Assembly: GCF_014596475.1 (NCBI RefSeq)
Contig: NZ_MECJ01000010.1
Coordinates: 16,853 to 80,852, forward strand
DNA: 64,000 nucleotides
Direction: 5' to 3'
From: Streptomyces sp. CBMA152
GTDB lineage: Bacteria; Actinomycetota; Actinomycetes; Streptomycetales; Streptomycetaceae
The notes under the pieces are model-generated. The model saw nothing but the letters and a program-made list of their open reading frames with translations. It was not told the origin of the DNA and did not search any database. A program made the position numbers and the translations under genes. Of this stretch, positions 55,931-64,000 are shown in pieces. Numbering within the stretch: the stretch's first letter is position 1; each line of letters opens with the position of its first letter.

Positions 55931-56404
55931 TCACTGGCTGTTGGTGCCGAAGTCCTCGGGCGAGATCTGGTCGAGGAACTCGCGGAACTTCTCCACTTCG
56001 TCCTCCTGCTCGTCCGGGATGGCGATCCCCGCGTCGTCGAGCACCCCGTCACTGCCGTAGATCGGCGTTCCGGTGCGCAGGGCCAGCGCTATGGCGTCGG
56101 ACGGACGCGCGCTCACCTCGACGCCACTGGCGAAGACCAGCTCCGCGTAGAAGACACCTTCGCGCAGGTCCGTGATGCGGACCTCGGTCAGCTCCTGGCC
56201 CACGGCCTCCAGCACGTCCTTGAAAAGGTCGTGCGTCAGCGGCCGCGCCGGAGCCATCCCCTGCTGGGCGAAGGCGATCGCGGTCGCCTCCCCTGGACCG
56301 ATCCAGATGGGGAGGTACCGATCGCCTCCCACTTCACGCAGGAGCACGATCGGTTGGTTGGAGGGCATTTCCACCCGGACACCCACGACGTCGAGCTCGT
56401 TCAC
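55931..56404 (-). CDS. Bifunctional nuclease (BFN/DUF151) family protein
   Basis: A 157-residue DUF151 protein: NQPIVLLREVGGDRYLPIWIGPGEATAIAFAQQG, RPLTHDLFKDVLEAVG, SARPSDAIALALRTGTPIY. The family was named for DNase/RNase activity of plant and bacterial members, but conservation of this protein between two MerR genes in actinobacteria points to a core function not yet defined. An acidic tail ends it. Confidence 0.9.
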   Translation of the reverse strand: MNELDVVGVRVEMPSNQPIVLLREVGGDRYLPIWIGPGEATAIAFAQQGMAPARPLTHDLFKDVLEAVGQELTEVRITDLREGVFYAELVFASGVEVSARPSDAIALALRTGTPIYGSDGVLDDAGIAIPDEQEDEVEKFREFLDQISPEDFGTNSQ

Positions 56405-56457
56405 ACAGCAACCCTAGGACGTGCCCGGCAGGTTTGGGTAGTCGGGCACCCCCCAGG

Positions 56458-57201
56458 TCAGTGCAGCCGGACCCCGAGAGCGGTCTGGACCAGGGCCGCG
56501 TGCAGCCGTACGGACAGCGCCGCCAGCTCCTTGACGGTCGCCTCCGCATGGGCCCTGGTCTGCGGGTTGCGGTGCCGCCGCAAGGGTGCGACCACCTGTT
56601 CGACCAGTCCGGCCTCGCGGTCGGCGGCGGCCTTCATGGCGCGAAGATGACGCGGTTCAAGACCGAATCGGCCGAGATCCGCCACCAGACGGGCCACATT
56701 CACCGACTCCGCGTCGTAGCCGCCCTCGGGACCGGCCGAGATGAGCCCGTACGACTCCCAGTCGGCCAGCTCCTCCTCGGTGATCTCGGCGGCCACCAGC
56801 AGCTCCGCACGGCCCAGCCGGGCCGCCGTGGGGCGGTCCGGGTCGGGATCCACCACGCCGTCCAGGAGCTCGCGCGAGCCGGCGGGAGCGGGCAGCGCGG
56901 GCTGCTCGCCCCGGCTCAGCGCCTCCAGATGCTCCCGGATGACCTTCAGCGGAAGATAGTGGTCCCGCTGCATCCGCAGGACCTGGGCGAGCCGCTCGAC
57001 GTCCTCGGGGCTGAACTTGCGATACCCCGACGGCGTGCGCCGCGGCTCGACGAGGCCTTCGGACTCCAGAAACCGGATCTTGGAGATGGTGACTTCGGGA
57101 AATTCGTCGCGCAGCTGATTCAGGACGGTGCCGATGCTCATCAGCCGGTCGCCCGCGGTGGCGGTGCCGTGACCGGCACCGCCCGTCGGTGTATGCAGCA
57201 T
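56458..57201 (-). CDS. ftsR: MerR-family regulator, FtsR-like
   Basis: A 247-residue protein. A MerR wHTH occupies residues ~22-90 (IGTVLNQLRDEFPEVTISKIRFLESEGLVEPRRTPSGYRKFSPEDVERLAQVLRMQRDHYLPLKVIREHLE), matching the FtsR/Rv1828 group, followed by a long C-terminal helical domain. FtsR activates ftsZ in corynebacteria. GGAAGG precedes the ATG. Placement between the garA-like FHA gene and the nuclease supports the assignment. Confidence 0.85.
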   Translation of the reverse strand: MLHTPTGGAGHGTATAGDRLMSIGTVLNQLRDEFPEVTISKIRFLESEGLVEPRRTPSGYRKFSPEDVERLAQVLRMQRDHYLPLKVIREHLEALSRGEQPALPAPAGSRELLDGVVDPDPDRPTAARLGRAELLVAAEITEEELADWESYGLISAGPEGGYDAESVNVARLVADLGRFGLEPRHLRAMKAAADREAGLVEQVVAPLRRHRNPQTRAHAEATVKELAALSVRLHAALVQTALGVRLH

Positions 57202-57260
57202 GGGCCTTCCCTGGATGGGTCTTCCCCCTGGAGTTCCCCCGGACGCAGTCCGCGGGAGGG

Positions 57261-58091
57261 TCAGACCGCGCGCTGGCTCGCGTAGAACACCAGCCGGTAC
57301 TTGCCGATCTGCACCTCGTCGCCGTTGGACAGGGTGATCGAGTCGATCCGCTCCCGGTTCACATAGGTGCCGTTGAGGCTGCCGACGTCCGAGACCGTGA
57401 AACGGCCGTCCGAGCCCCGGCGGAACTCCACATGACGCCGCGACACGGTCACGTCGTCGAGGAAGATGTCGCTCTGCGGATGCCGGCCCGCCGTGGTCAG
57501 CTCGCCGTCCAGCAGGAAGCGGCTGCCCGAGTTCGGCCCGCGGCGCACCACCAGCAGGGCGGAGCCCATCGGCAGCGCGTCCACCGCGGCCTGCGCCTCC
57601 GGCGACAGCGACGGCAGCGCCGTCTGGCCCGTCACCTCGGAGTCGTACGCCTCAAGTCCGGAGATCGAAATGGTCGACGTGGTCTCCGCGGCCCGCTCCG
57701 GAACCGCACCGGCCCGCAGCGGAGCGCCGCAGTTGGAGCAGAATCGGCTCGCCGCGGCATTGCTGTGCCCGCACCTCGTACACACCGGCATGGACGGATC
57801 CTCCTGACCCGGCTGGACCGCGTGGGAGCTGGTCGCATACGGGTCAGGAACAAACCCTCCACCCGTACTTGATGGTTCCCCGAAACCTATGCGGCCGGGA
57901 CCGGCAGGGTCAACAGAAGACGCGCCCGGACCGCCCGGAATGTCACCACCGTGCGCGCCGACCTCGTCGCGGAACAGCGGACGCCCGCCGCCCTGCTCAT
58001 CAGGCTCTCCAGAGCCCTGAGCACGGTGCCTGGCGGCGCCGCCGCCGTCCCGGCGTGCGCTCTTGCCGAACAACTTCGCAAACAACTTCAC
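57261..58091 (-). CDS. garA: GarA-like FHA-domain protein with zinc ribbon
   Basis: A 276-residue protein from GTG 58091. Residues ~1-100 are disordered; a zinc ribbon follows (CTRCGHSNAAASRFCSNCG). The ETTST motif is the threonine site phosphorylated by PknA/PknB-type kinases in GarA/OdhI. The FHA domain sits at the end (GRHPQSDIFLDDVTVSRRHVEF, SLNGTYVN). An internal ATG at 57791, opening MPVCTRCG, is preceded by AGGAGGATCC and would give a 176-residue protein close to mycobacterial GarA, so two products are possible. GarA-type proteins restrain 2-oxoglutarate metabolism under kinase control. Confidence 0.88.
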   Translation of the reverse strand: MKLFAKLFGKSARRDGGGAARHRAQGSGEPDEQGGGRPLFRDEVGAHGGDIPGGPGASSVDPAGPGRIGFGEPSSTGGGFVPDPYATSSHAVQPGQEDPSMPVCTRCGHSNAAASRFCSNCGAPLRAGAVPERAAETTSTISISGLEAYDSEVTGQTALPSLSPEAQAAVDALPMGSALLVVRRGPNSGSRFLLDGELTTAGRHPQSDIFLDDVTVSRRHVEFRRGSDGRFTVSDVGSLNGTYVNRERIDSITLSNGDEVQIGKYRLVFYASQRAV

Positions 58092-58281
58092 GGGCGATTC
58101 CCCTTGACCGAAACAGACCCGCCCGTGGGGCAGGACGAACCCACATTCAACACACCGGCCGACCCGGACATCCTCACAACGTCCGTATCCGCCAAACAGT
58201 TTCCACCACGCACCACGAGTTGGGTGCGCCGACCCCCCGCAAGCTCATGCCCTTGTACGACAGCTCGCATGCGGCCACGCG

Positions 58282-59139
58282 TCACCGCGAGGTCGACCGA
58301 GCGTAGTCAGGCCGCTTCGCCGGTCGCAAGGCATCCACAACGATCTTCTCCGAACGGACCACACTGGCCGTGGCCTGCTCCTTCTCCAGAGTCTGCACCA
58401 CACCACCAGGGATGTTGAGCGCGGGTTCGAGATCCTGTGGCTTCCCGATCACCTTGAAACGGTACGGCGCGGTCACCTTCACACCGTCCACCTCGATGCC
58501 GCCGTCGGCGTCCGAGAAGTACGTGTTGGCGACGACTCGTACGTCGTTGATCTGGATCGCCTCCGCGCCCGCGGCCCGCAGTTCCTGGATGGTGTCGAGC
58601 AGTTTGTCCGCCTCGACCGCCTTCTTCGGATCGCTGATGGTCAGCGTGATACCGGGACCCTGCGCCGCGACCGTACCGGCCAGGATGCCCAGCTGACGCT
58701 CCTTCTCCTGGGTCTGCTTGCGCGCCTCGGCCGCCTGGTTGGAACTTGTCTCCAGCTCCGTGCGTTGACCTTCCAGACGAGTCTTCTCGTCCTCAAGGCG
58801 TTTCGTACGGGAGTCGAGTTCGTCCAGGATCCGCACCAGGTCCTCCTGGCGGGCACCGCGCAGAGCGCTGTTGTCGCTGTTGGAACGGACCTGGATGGCC
58901 AGGCCCAGACCGAGCACGAACAGCAGCAGGGCGACGACCAGTTGGGCCCGGGTCACCCGGGGCGGCCACAGCCCGGCGGCCAGCCGCTGGCGGCCGGTCA
59001 ACTGCGGCGCGCCTTCGGCGGCCGGGGCGGGCTCGGCCGCGGAGGGCACGGGCTCGGCCGGGGCGGGCTTGGGCGCGGCCGGTTCCGGCTCAGGAACCCT
59101 GTCGGGCTCGGGCGTGTCGTCGCTGCTCATCGGCCTCAC
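58282..59139 (-). CDS. DUF881 membrane-anchored protein
   Basis: A 285-residue protein: a Pro/Ala-rich cytoplasmic start, one membrane span near residue 65-85 (VALLLFVLGLGLAIQVR), a coiled coil (residues ~95-145) and the DUF881 domain (QGPGITLTISDPKK, LRAAGAEAIQINDVRVVANTYF). The GTG start overlaps the sbp stop as GTGA; the ATG at 59130 is an alternative. DUF881 proteins are linked to division and cell-wall loci in Gram-positives. Confidence 0.88.
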   Translation of the reverse strand: MRPMSSDDTPEPDRVPEPEPAAPKPAPAEPVPSAAEPAPAAEGAPQLTGRQRLAAGLWPPRVTRAQLVVALLLFVLGLGLAIQVRSNSDNSALRGARQEDLVRILDELDSRTKRLEDEKTRLEGQRTELETSSNQAAEARKQTQEKERQLGILAGTVAAQGPGITLTISDPKKAVEADKLLDTIQELRAAGAEAIQINDVRVVANTYFSDADGGIEVDGVKVTAPYRFKVIGKPQDLEPALNIPGGVVQTLEKEQATASVVRSEKIVVDALRPAKRPDYARSTSR

Positions 59140-59468
59140 GCCCGGAAGACATGCCGGCGGATGGCCGCGGCGTTGGAGAAGATGCGGATGCCGAGCACGA
59201 CGACCACGCCGGTCGACAGCTGCGCGCCCACGCCCAACTTGTCACCCAGGAACACGATCAGCGCCGCCACCACGACGTTCGACAGGAAGGACACCACGAA
59301 GACCTTGTCGACGAAGATGCCGTCGAGCATGGCCCGCAGACCGCCGAAGACCGCGTCGAGCGCGGCGACGACGGCGATGGGCAGATACGGCTCGACCACC
59401 GCGGGCACCTCGGGCCGGACCAAAAGTCCGACCACGACTCCCACGACGAGGCCAAGTACGGCGATCAC
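59136..59468 (-). CDS. sbp: Small basic protein (DUF1290)
   Basis: A 110-residue protein of three to four membrane spans (MIAVLGLVVGVVVGLLVRPEVP, PYLPIAVVAALDAVFGGLRAMLDGIFVDKVFVVSFLSNVVVAALIVFLGD). It overlaps both flanking DUF881 genes by four bases (GTGA), so the three are translationally coupled. Sbp is encoded in division gene clusters of many Gram-positives; its exact function is not settled. Confidence 0.92.
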   Translation of the reverse strand: MIAVLGLVVGVVVGLLVRPEVPAVVEPYLPIAVVAALDAVFGGLRAMLDGIFVDKVFVVSFLSNVVVAALIVFLGDKLGVGAQLSTGVVVVLGIRIFSNAAAIRRHVFRA

Positions 59469-60388
59469 GATGTGCCTTTCCTTGTGGCGGGCGCGCCTGG
59501 GCCGGCGCCCGTGGTCTGCGGCTGTGCGGTACGTACGATCAGGCTCGGCGCGGCCGGCAGGCGCACCTCGCCCTGGTCCGAGATGCTGGAGCGGATGCCG
59601 TAGTTCTCCTGGAGCACATGGAGATACTGACCGTCGGCACTGTCCTGGAAGGCGGTGCTGAGCTTCTTCCCGTCACCCACGGCGAGCACCGTGTACGGCG
59701 GCACCAGCGGCCGGTTGTCGACCAGTATGGCGTCGCCCGCGGCCCGGATCGCCGAAAGGGCGGTCAGCCGCTGCCCGTTGATCGCGACGGCCTCGGCGCC
59801 GGACTGCCACAGACCGTTGACGATCCGCTGCATGTCCCGGTCGCGCACCCGGCCGGTGTCCGCGAAGGTGGTGTTCTCGCGCGGCCCGCCACCACCGCCC
59901 GTCTCGGTGTTCTTGGCGTCGTCGACGACCAGCTTCACGCCCGGGCCGTGCACCTCGGTGGCGCCCGAGAGCAGCGCGACCAGTTCGGCCTGGTCGCCGC
60001 CGTGCTTCTCCAGCGCCTTGCGCTGCCGCTCGCCGACCTGGTCGCGCAGCGTGTCCACCTGCCTCTGCAGGTCGTCCGCCGCCTTGGTCTCGGCCTCCAC
60101 GCGGCCGATCAGCTCCTGGCGCTCCTTGGCGACCACGGGTGCCGTTATCCGCGCCTGCGCGGCACCGATGGTGACCACGACGGCCGCGAGCACCAGACCC
60201 GCGGCGAGCCCGAGCTTGGCGCGCAGCGGCCGGGGCATGCCCTCGTCGCCCTCGGCCTTGCGCCGGGCGGTCGCCTCCGCGTACCCCTCGTCCAGCGCAT
60301 GGTCCATCACATTGGTCAGCAGCGACATCGACGCGTCGGGGCGAGGGGGTGGAGCGGGGGTGCTCCGAACGGGGGGCTGCTGCGACAT
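59465..60388 (-). CDS. DUF881 membrane-anchored protein
   Basis: A 307-residue paralogue of the DUF881 protein downstream. The start carries DASMSLLTNVMDHALDEGYAEATARRK, conserved in this family, then one span (GLAAGLVLAAVVVTIGAAQ), a coiled coil and the DUF881 domain (VHGPGVKLVVDDAKN, QSGAEAVAINGQRLTALSAIRAAGDAILVD). An ATG three codons upstream (60397) is also possible. First gene of the DUF881-sbp-DUF881 unit. Confidence 0.9.
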   Translation of the reverse strand: MSQQPPVRSTPAPPPRPDASMSLLTNVMDHALDEGYAEATARRKAEGDEGMPRPLRAKLGLAAGLVLAAVVVTIGAAQARITAPVVAKERQELIGRVEAETKAADDLQRQVDTLRDQVGERQRKALEKHGGDQAELVALLSGATEVHGPGVKLVVDDAKNTETGGGGGPRENTTFADTGRVRDRDMQRIVNGLWQSGAEAVAINGQRLTALSAIRAAGDAILVDNRPLVPPYTVLAVGDGKKLSTAFQDSADGQYLHVLQENYGIRSSISDQGEVRLPAAPSLIVRTAQPQTTGAGPGAPATRKGTS

Positions 60389-60484
60389 GCCGCACATCGT
60401 CGCACGTCGGCGCCCCGGCCGCCGAATGGCCCCACCGGTGCGCCGGGCGGCGTCCCACGACCCCGCCCGGCGCCGGCTACGACC

Positions 60485-62980
60485 TCAGTGACCTGCGCTG
60501 TCGACGATCGCCGACCACTCGTCGAGCAGTGCCTGCGCGGAGGCGTCGTCGGGGCCCTCGGCCCACAGATGGGTGACCGCCTCGGCCGGGTCGGGCAGCA
60601 CCATCACCCAGCGGCCGTCCGCCTCCACGACCCGTACGCCGTCGGTCGTGTCCACGGACCGGTCCCCGGCCGCCTCCACGACCCGCCGCATGACCATGCC
60701 CTTGACCGCCCACGGCGTCGCCAGGTCGCGCCGCAGCACATGCGCCCGGGGTATCCGCGAATCGATCTGACTGAGCGTCAGCTGAGTGCGCGCGACCAGC
60801 CCGATGAGACGTACGAACGCGGCGGCCCCGTCGAAGACGCTGCTGAACTCGGGAATGATGAACCCGCCGCGCCCGTCGCCGCCGAAGATCGTCGACTCCT
60901 CGCGGCCGACCCGGGTCAGATCGTCGGGCGAGGTCGTCGTCCACTCCACCTGCGTACCGTGGTACGCCGCGACCTGCTCGGCGATACGCGTCGTGGTCAC
61001 CGGCAGCGCAACCCGCCCGCTGCGCCGCTCGGCCGCCACCAGATCCAGCATGACCAGCAGCGCCCGGTCGTCCTCCACGATCCGCCCGCGCTCGTCGACC
61101 AGCGACAGCTTCTCCCCCACCGGGTCGAACCGCACGCCGAACGCGGCCCGCGCCGACGCCACGATCTCGCCGAGGCGCACCAGACCGGCCCGTCGGCCGT
61201 CGGCCGTCTCGGTCGGCCGGGACTCGTCGAGCCCGGGGTTGATGGTCAGCGAATCCACCTGGAGCCGTCCGAGCAGACTGGGCAGCACAAGCCCCGCGCT
61301 GCCGTTGGAGGCGTCGACGACGACTTTCAACCCGGCCTCGGTGACCCCGGTCGTATCGACCTTGCGCAGCAGGGACCCGGTGTACGAGTCGAAGACGCTG
61401 GACGGGAACTGCAGATCACCGATCTCGCCCGGGAACGCCCGCCGGTACTCCTGACGTGCGTACACCCGGTCCAGCTTGCGCTGACCGGCCTGCGAGAGAT
61501 CCGCGCCCCGCTCGTCGAAGAACATGATGTCCACGGAGTCCGGCACACCGGGCGAGGTCCGCAGCATGATCCCGCCGGCGCTGCCCCGCGCGGTCTGCTG
61601 TCTGGCCACCGGCAGCGGTACGTTCTCCAGGTCGCGTACGTCGATGGCACTGGCCTGCAGCGCCGAGATCACCGCGCGCTTGAGCGCCCGCGCGCCACGC
61701 GAGTGGTCGCGCGCGGTGGTGACGGTCGCCCCCTTCTTCAGGGTCGTGGCGTACGCACCGGCCAGCCGCACGGCGACCTCCGGGGTGATCTCCACATTGA
61801 GGATGCCGGAGACACCGCGCGCCCCGAAGAGATGGGCCTGGCCGCGCGACTCCCAGATCACCGAGGTGTTGACGAACGCGCCCGCCTCGATCGTCTTGAA
61901 GGGATAGACGCGAACGTTGCCCTGGACAATGGATTCCTCACCGACCAGGCACTCGTCCCCGATGACGGCGCCGTCCTCGATCCGGGCCGCCCGCATGATG
62001 TCGGTGTTCTTGCCGATCACGCAGCCGCGCAGATTGCTGTGCTGCCCGATGTAGACGTTGTCGTGGACGACGGCCTTGTGCAGGAACGCCCCGGTCTTCA
62101 CGACGACGTTCGACCCGATGACCGTGTGCTCACGGATCTCTACGTCGGCCTCGACCTTCGCGTAGTCCCCGATGTAGAGCGGTCCCCGGAGCACCGCGTC
62201 GGGATGCACCTCGGCGCCTTCGGCGACCCAGACACCGGGAGAGATCTCGAACCCGTCGATGTCGACATCGACCTTGCCTTCGAGCACGTCCGCCTGCGCC
62301 TTGACGTAGCTCTCGTGCGTGCCGACGTCCTCCCAGTAGCCCTCGGCGACATAGCCGTAGATCGGCTTGCCCTCCTTCATCAGCTGAGGGAAGACGTCAC
62401 CGGACCAGTCGACGGGCACATCGGCTTCGACGTAGTCGAATACCTCGGGCTCCATCACATAGATGCCGGTGTTCACCGTGTCCGAGAAGACCTGCCCCCA
62501 GGTCGGCTTCTCCAGGAACCGCTCGACCTTTCCCTCTTCGTCGACGATGGTGATGCCGAATTCCAGCGGGTTGGGTACGCGGGTCAGGCACACCGTGACC
62601 AGCGCGCCCTTCTCCTTGTGGAAGCTGATGAGATCCGACAGGTCGAAGTCGGTGAGGGCGTCGCCCGAGATCACCAGAAAGGCATCGTCCTTGAGGGCCT
62701 CCTCGGCGTTCTTCACGCTGCCGGCGGTGCCGAGGGGCTTCTCCTCATTGGCATAGGTGAGCTCCATCCCGAGCTCTTCACCGTCGCCGAAATAGTTCTT
62801 GACGAGCGAGGCGAGGAACTGCACGGTTACGACGGTCTCATTGAGCCCATGCCGCTTGAGCAGCCTCAGCACATGCTCCATGATCGGCCGGTTGGCCACC
62901 GGCAGGAGCGGCTTGGGCATGCTAGAGGTCATGGGGCGAAGGCGGGTACCTTCGCCACCGGCCATCACGACGGCCTTCAT
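60485..62980 (-). CDS. GDP-mannose pyrophosphorylase-like protein with degenerate phosphomannomutase domain
   Basis: An 831-residue three-part protein. Residues 1-235 are a nucleotidyltransferase ([30 protein letters not shown]...NTGIYVME). Residues ~250-370 are hexapeptide repeats. The C-terminal half resembles phosphomannomutase, but the metal loop DGDxDR reads FDPVGEKL (about 618), the GGEQSGH loop reads GGDGRGG (about 700), and the phosphoserine loop reads ARDHSRGAR (about 424). The mutase half is thus probably inactive or regulatory. AAGGAGG precedes the ATG. It supplies sugar nucleotides for envelope mannosylation, by family. Confidence 0.9.
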   Translation of the reverse strand: MKAVVMAGGEGTRLRPMTSSMPKPLLPVANRPIMEHVLRLLKRHGLNETVVTVQFLASLVKNYFGDGEELGMELTYANEEKPLGTAGSVKNAEEALKDDAFLVISGDALTDFDLSDLISFHKEKGALVTVCLTRVPNPLEFGITIVDEEGKVERFLEKPTWGQVFSDTVNTGIYVMEPEVFDYVEADVPVDWSGDVFPQLMKEGKPIYGYVAEGYWEDVGTHESYVKAQADVLEGKVDVDIDGFEISPGVWVAEGAEVHPDAVLRGPLYIGDYAKVEADVEIREHTVIGSNVVVKTGAFLHKAVVHDNVYIGQHSNLRGCVIGKNTDIMRAARIEDGAVIGDECLVGEESIVQGNVRVYPFKTIEAGAFVNTSVIWESRGQAHLFGARGVSGILNVEITPEVAVRLAGAYATTLKKGATVTTARDHSRGARALKRAVISALQASAIDVRDLENVPLPVARQQTARGSAGGIMLRTSPGVPDSVDIMFFDERGADLSQAGQRKLDRVYARQEYRRAFPGEIGDLQFPSSVFDSYTGSLLRKVDTTGVTEAGLKVVVDASNGSAGLVLPSLLGRLQVDSLTINPGLDESRPTETADGRRAGLVRLGEIVASARAAFGVRFDPVGEKLSLVDERGRIVEDDRALLVMLDLVAAERRSGRVALPVTTTRIAEQVAAYHGTQVEWTTTSPDDLTRVGREESTIFGGDGRGGFIIPEFSSVFDGAAAFVRLIGLVARTQLTLSQIDSRIPRAHVLRRDLATPWAVKGMVMRRVVEAAGDRSVDTTDGVRVVEADGRWVMVLPDPAEAVTHLWAEGPDDASAQALLDEWSAIVDSAGH

Positions 62981-63093
62981 GTCGGAAGCGTCCTCCTTGA
63001 CGAGACGACGGTCTAGCCGACTGCACCCGTCCGGGTGGGACCCCTGGCATCATGCGCGGTTCCGTCGACTCCGACGGAACCGCTTCGACGAGC

Positions 63094-63702
63094 TCAATCG
63101 GCCGCTGGGTCCGCCTTGACGAGTCGGCGGACCTGAACCACATACAGGATTCCTGCCCACCAATACAGCGTTGTACCCCATCCGGCGAACGCCCATCCGA
63201 AAATCGCCGCCAGATCGGCGAGCCACCCACTTCCGTCGCTCAGCAGAAGCAACGGGAAGGCGTACATGAGGTTGAACGTGGCGGCCTTACCGAGGAAGTT
63301 CACCTGCGGGGGCGGATAGCCGTGCCTGCGGAGGATTCCCACCATCACCAGAAGCATCAGTTCCCGGGCCAAAAGGGCAGCAGTCAACCAAACCGGCAGG
63401 ATCTCCCGCCAGGTGAGCCCTACGAGCGTGGAAAGGATGTACAGCCGGTCGGCCGCCGGATCGAGCAGTCGGCCAAGACTGCTGATCTGGTTCCACCGCC
63501 GGGCGAGCTTCCCGTCCAGGTAGTCGCTGACGCCGCTGAATGCCAGGACGAGCAATGCCCAGCCATCGCTCTTCGGCCCGCCGAACTCGGGGCGGAGGAT
63601 CAGCCACAGGAACACGGGTACGCCGACGAGACGCGCCATGCTGAGGATGTTGGGGATGGTGAGCACCCGGTCCGTCTGAACGCGAGTCTCCTGGACCTCC
63701 AC
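63094..63702 (-). CDS. CDP-alcohol phosphatidyltransferase
   Basis: A 202-residue membrane enzyme with the family motif D-G-x2-A-R-x8-G-x3-D-x3-D seen in SDYLDGKLARRWNQISSLGRLLDPAADRL (about residues 60-88). It transfers a phosphatidyl group from CDP-diacylglycerol to an alcohol; the group includes PgsA- and cardiolipin-synthase-type enzymes, and the acceptor cannot be decided here. GTG 63702 follows AGGAGG by seven bases. It is the first protein gene after the rRNA operon on the minus strand. Confidence 0.92.
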   Translation of the reverse strand: MEVQETRVQTDRVLTIPNILSMARLVGVPVFLWLILRPEFGGPKSDGWALLVLAFSGVSDYLDGKLARRWNQISSLGRLLDPAADRLYILSTLVGLTWREILPVWLTAALLARELMLLVMVGILRRHGYPPPQVNFLGKAATFNLMYAFPLLLLSDGSGWLADLAAIFGWAFAGWGTTLYWWAGILYVVQVRRLVKADPAAD

Positions 63703-63830
63703 CCGGGGGCCTCCTGTGAACGTGCCAACGATGCCTCATGACCTTACCGGCAGCGAGGAGGGGTGAGTGCACAGGGGTGCACGGCCCATCGCGGTACCGG
63801 CCGGGCAAAAAGGGTCCTGAACGCAAAAAT

Positions 63831-63867
63831 GCCTCAGTCCCCGACCATAAAGGCCGGGGACTGAGGC
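63831..63867 (-). terminator. rRNA operon terminator
   Basis: GCCTCAGTCCCCG (63831-63843) and CGGGGACTGAGGC (63855-63867) form a perfect 13-base stem with an 11-base loop, nine bases after the 5S 3' end. On the minus strand the stem is followed by ATTTTTGC, an intrinsic terminator. Confidence 0.95.
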
Positions 63868-63875
63868 TAAAAATT

Positions 63876-63994
63876 GTTCGGCGGCGTCCTACTCTCCCAC
63901 AGGGTCCCCCCTGCAGTACCATCGGCGCTGAAAGGCTTAGCTTCCGGGTTCGGAATGTAACCGGGCGTTTCCCTAACGCTATGACCACCGAAAC
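63876..63994 (-). rRNA. rrf: 5S ribosomal RNA
   Basis: Read on the minus strand this 119-base stretch starts GTTTCGGTGGTCATAGCGTT, contains CCCGAACCCGGAAGCTAAGC-type loop sequence and ends CGCCGCCGAAC, as in streptomycete 5S rRNA. The 5' and 3' ends are complementary (helix I). The 23S and 16S genes should lie beyond the right edge. Confidence 0.98.
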
Positions 63995-64000
63995 ACTATG

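Noticed and set aside
58871..63016. 1381-residue plus-strand ORF
   Set aside because: Antisense to the DUF881-sbp-DUF881 and pyrophosphorylase genes; no recognisable domain and no ribosome site.
63287..63988. ORF running through the 5S region on the minus strand
   Set aside because: It covers the 5S rRNA, its terminator and an out-of-frame part of the phosphatidyltransferase.

Overview
The window is a high-GC actinobacterial chromosome segment, almost certainly from Streptomyces. The grounds are codon use, frequent GTG/TTG starts and leaderless promoters, an extra EF-Tu (tuf3 type), Streptomyces-specific small families (DUF5999, FxSxx-COOH system), the garA-ftsR-nuclease-merR block, and dispersed repeats typical of the genus. 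No phage, insertion sequence, CRISPR array or tRNA was seen. One 5S rRNA gene lies at the right edge, so an rRNA operon enters from the right on the minus strand.

Layout. 1-6.5 kb (minus): a complete FxSxx-COOH locus in the order fxsA precursor peptide, fxsB radical SAM/SPASM maturase with a C-terminal HExxH domain, fxsC TIR-like protein, and fxsT, a large ParA/TIR/NB-ARC protein that runs off the left edge. 6.6-19.6 kb: a cupin-type regulator divergent from an EamA transporter, two left-handed beta-helix proteins, DedA, an exported GH3 glycosidase with a clear promoter, a hot-dog thioesterase, a repeat-rich membrane protein, an MFS exporter, a methyltransferase-like protein, a patatin and a divergent EF-Tu. 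20-31 kb: a VTT membrane protein, enoyl-CoA hydratase, apolipoprotein N-acyltransferase, an oxidoreductase, uracil-DNA glycosylase, a peptide-binding lipoprotein, two tandem short-chain dehydrogenases and a HipA-like kinase/DUF3037 pair.

31-49 kb: an S9 peptidase, a Rieske lipoprotein, an isochorismatase-fold protein with an altered triad, two PPOX flavoproteins, three DMT exporters, LysR, MocR and PadR regulators, PhzF, a CPBP protease, a decayed VWA-protein remnant and a glutamate-cysteine ligase family enzyme. 49.9-53.2 kb: gcvP behind a tandem-type glycine riboswitch, with a strong terminator at its end.

53.2-64 kb: dinB, then a mostly co-directional minus-strand cell-envelope/division block (phosphatidyltransferase, GDP-mannose pyrophosphorylase-like, DUF881-sbp-DUF881, garA-like FHA, ftsR-like MerR, bifunctional nuclease, second MerR), downstream of the rRNA operon. 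Functional themes are a peptide-maturation/STAND system, lipoprotein and membrane maintenance, efflux, glycine catabolism and the conserved actinobacterial growth/division regulators. All calls come from reading the sequence; no database search was run.
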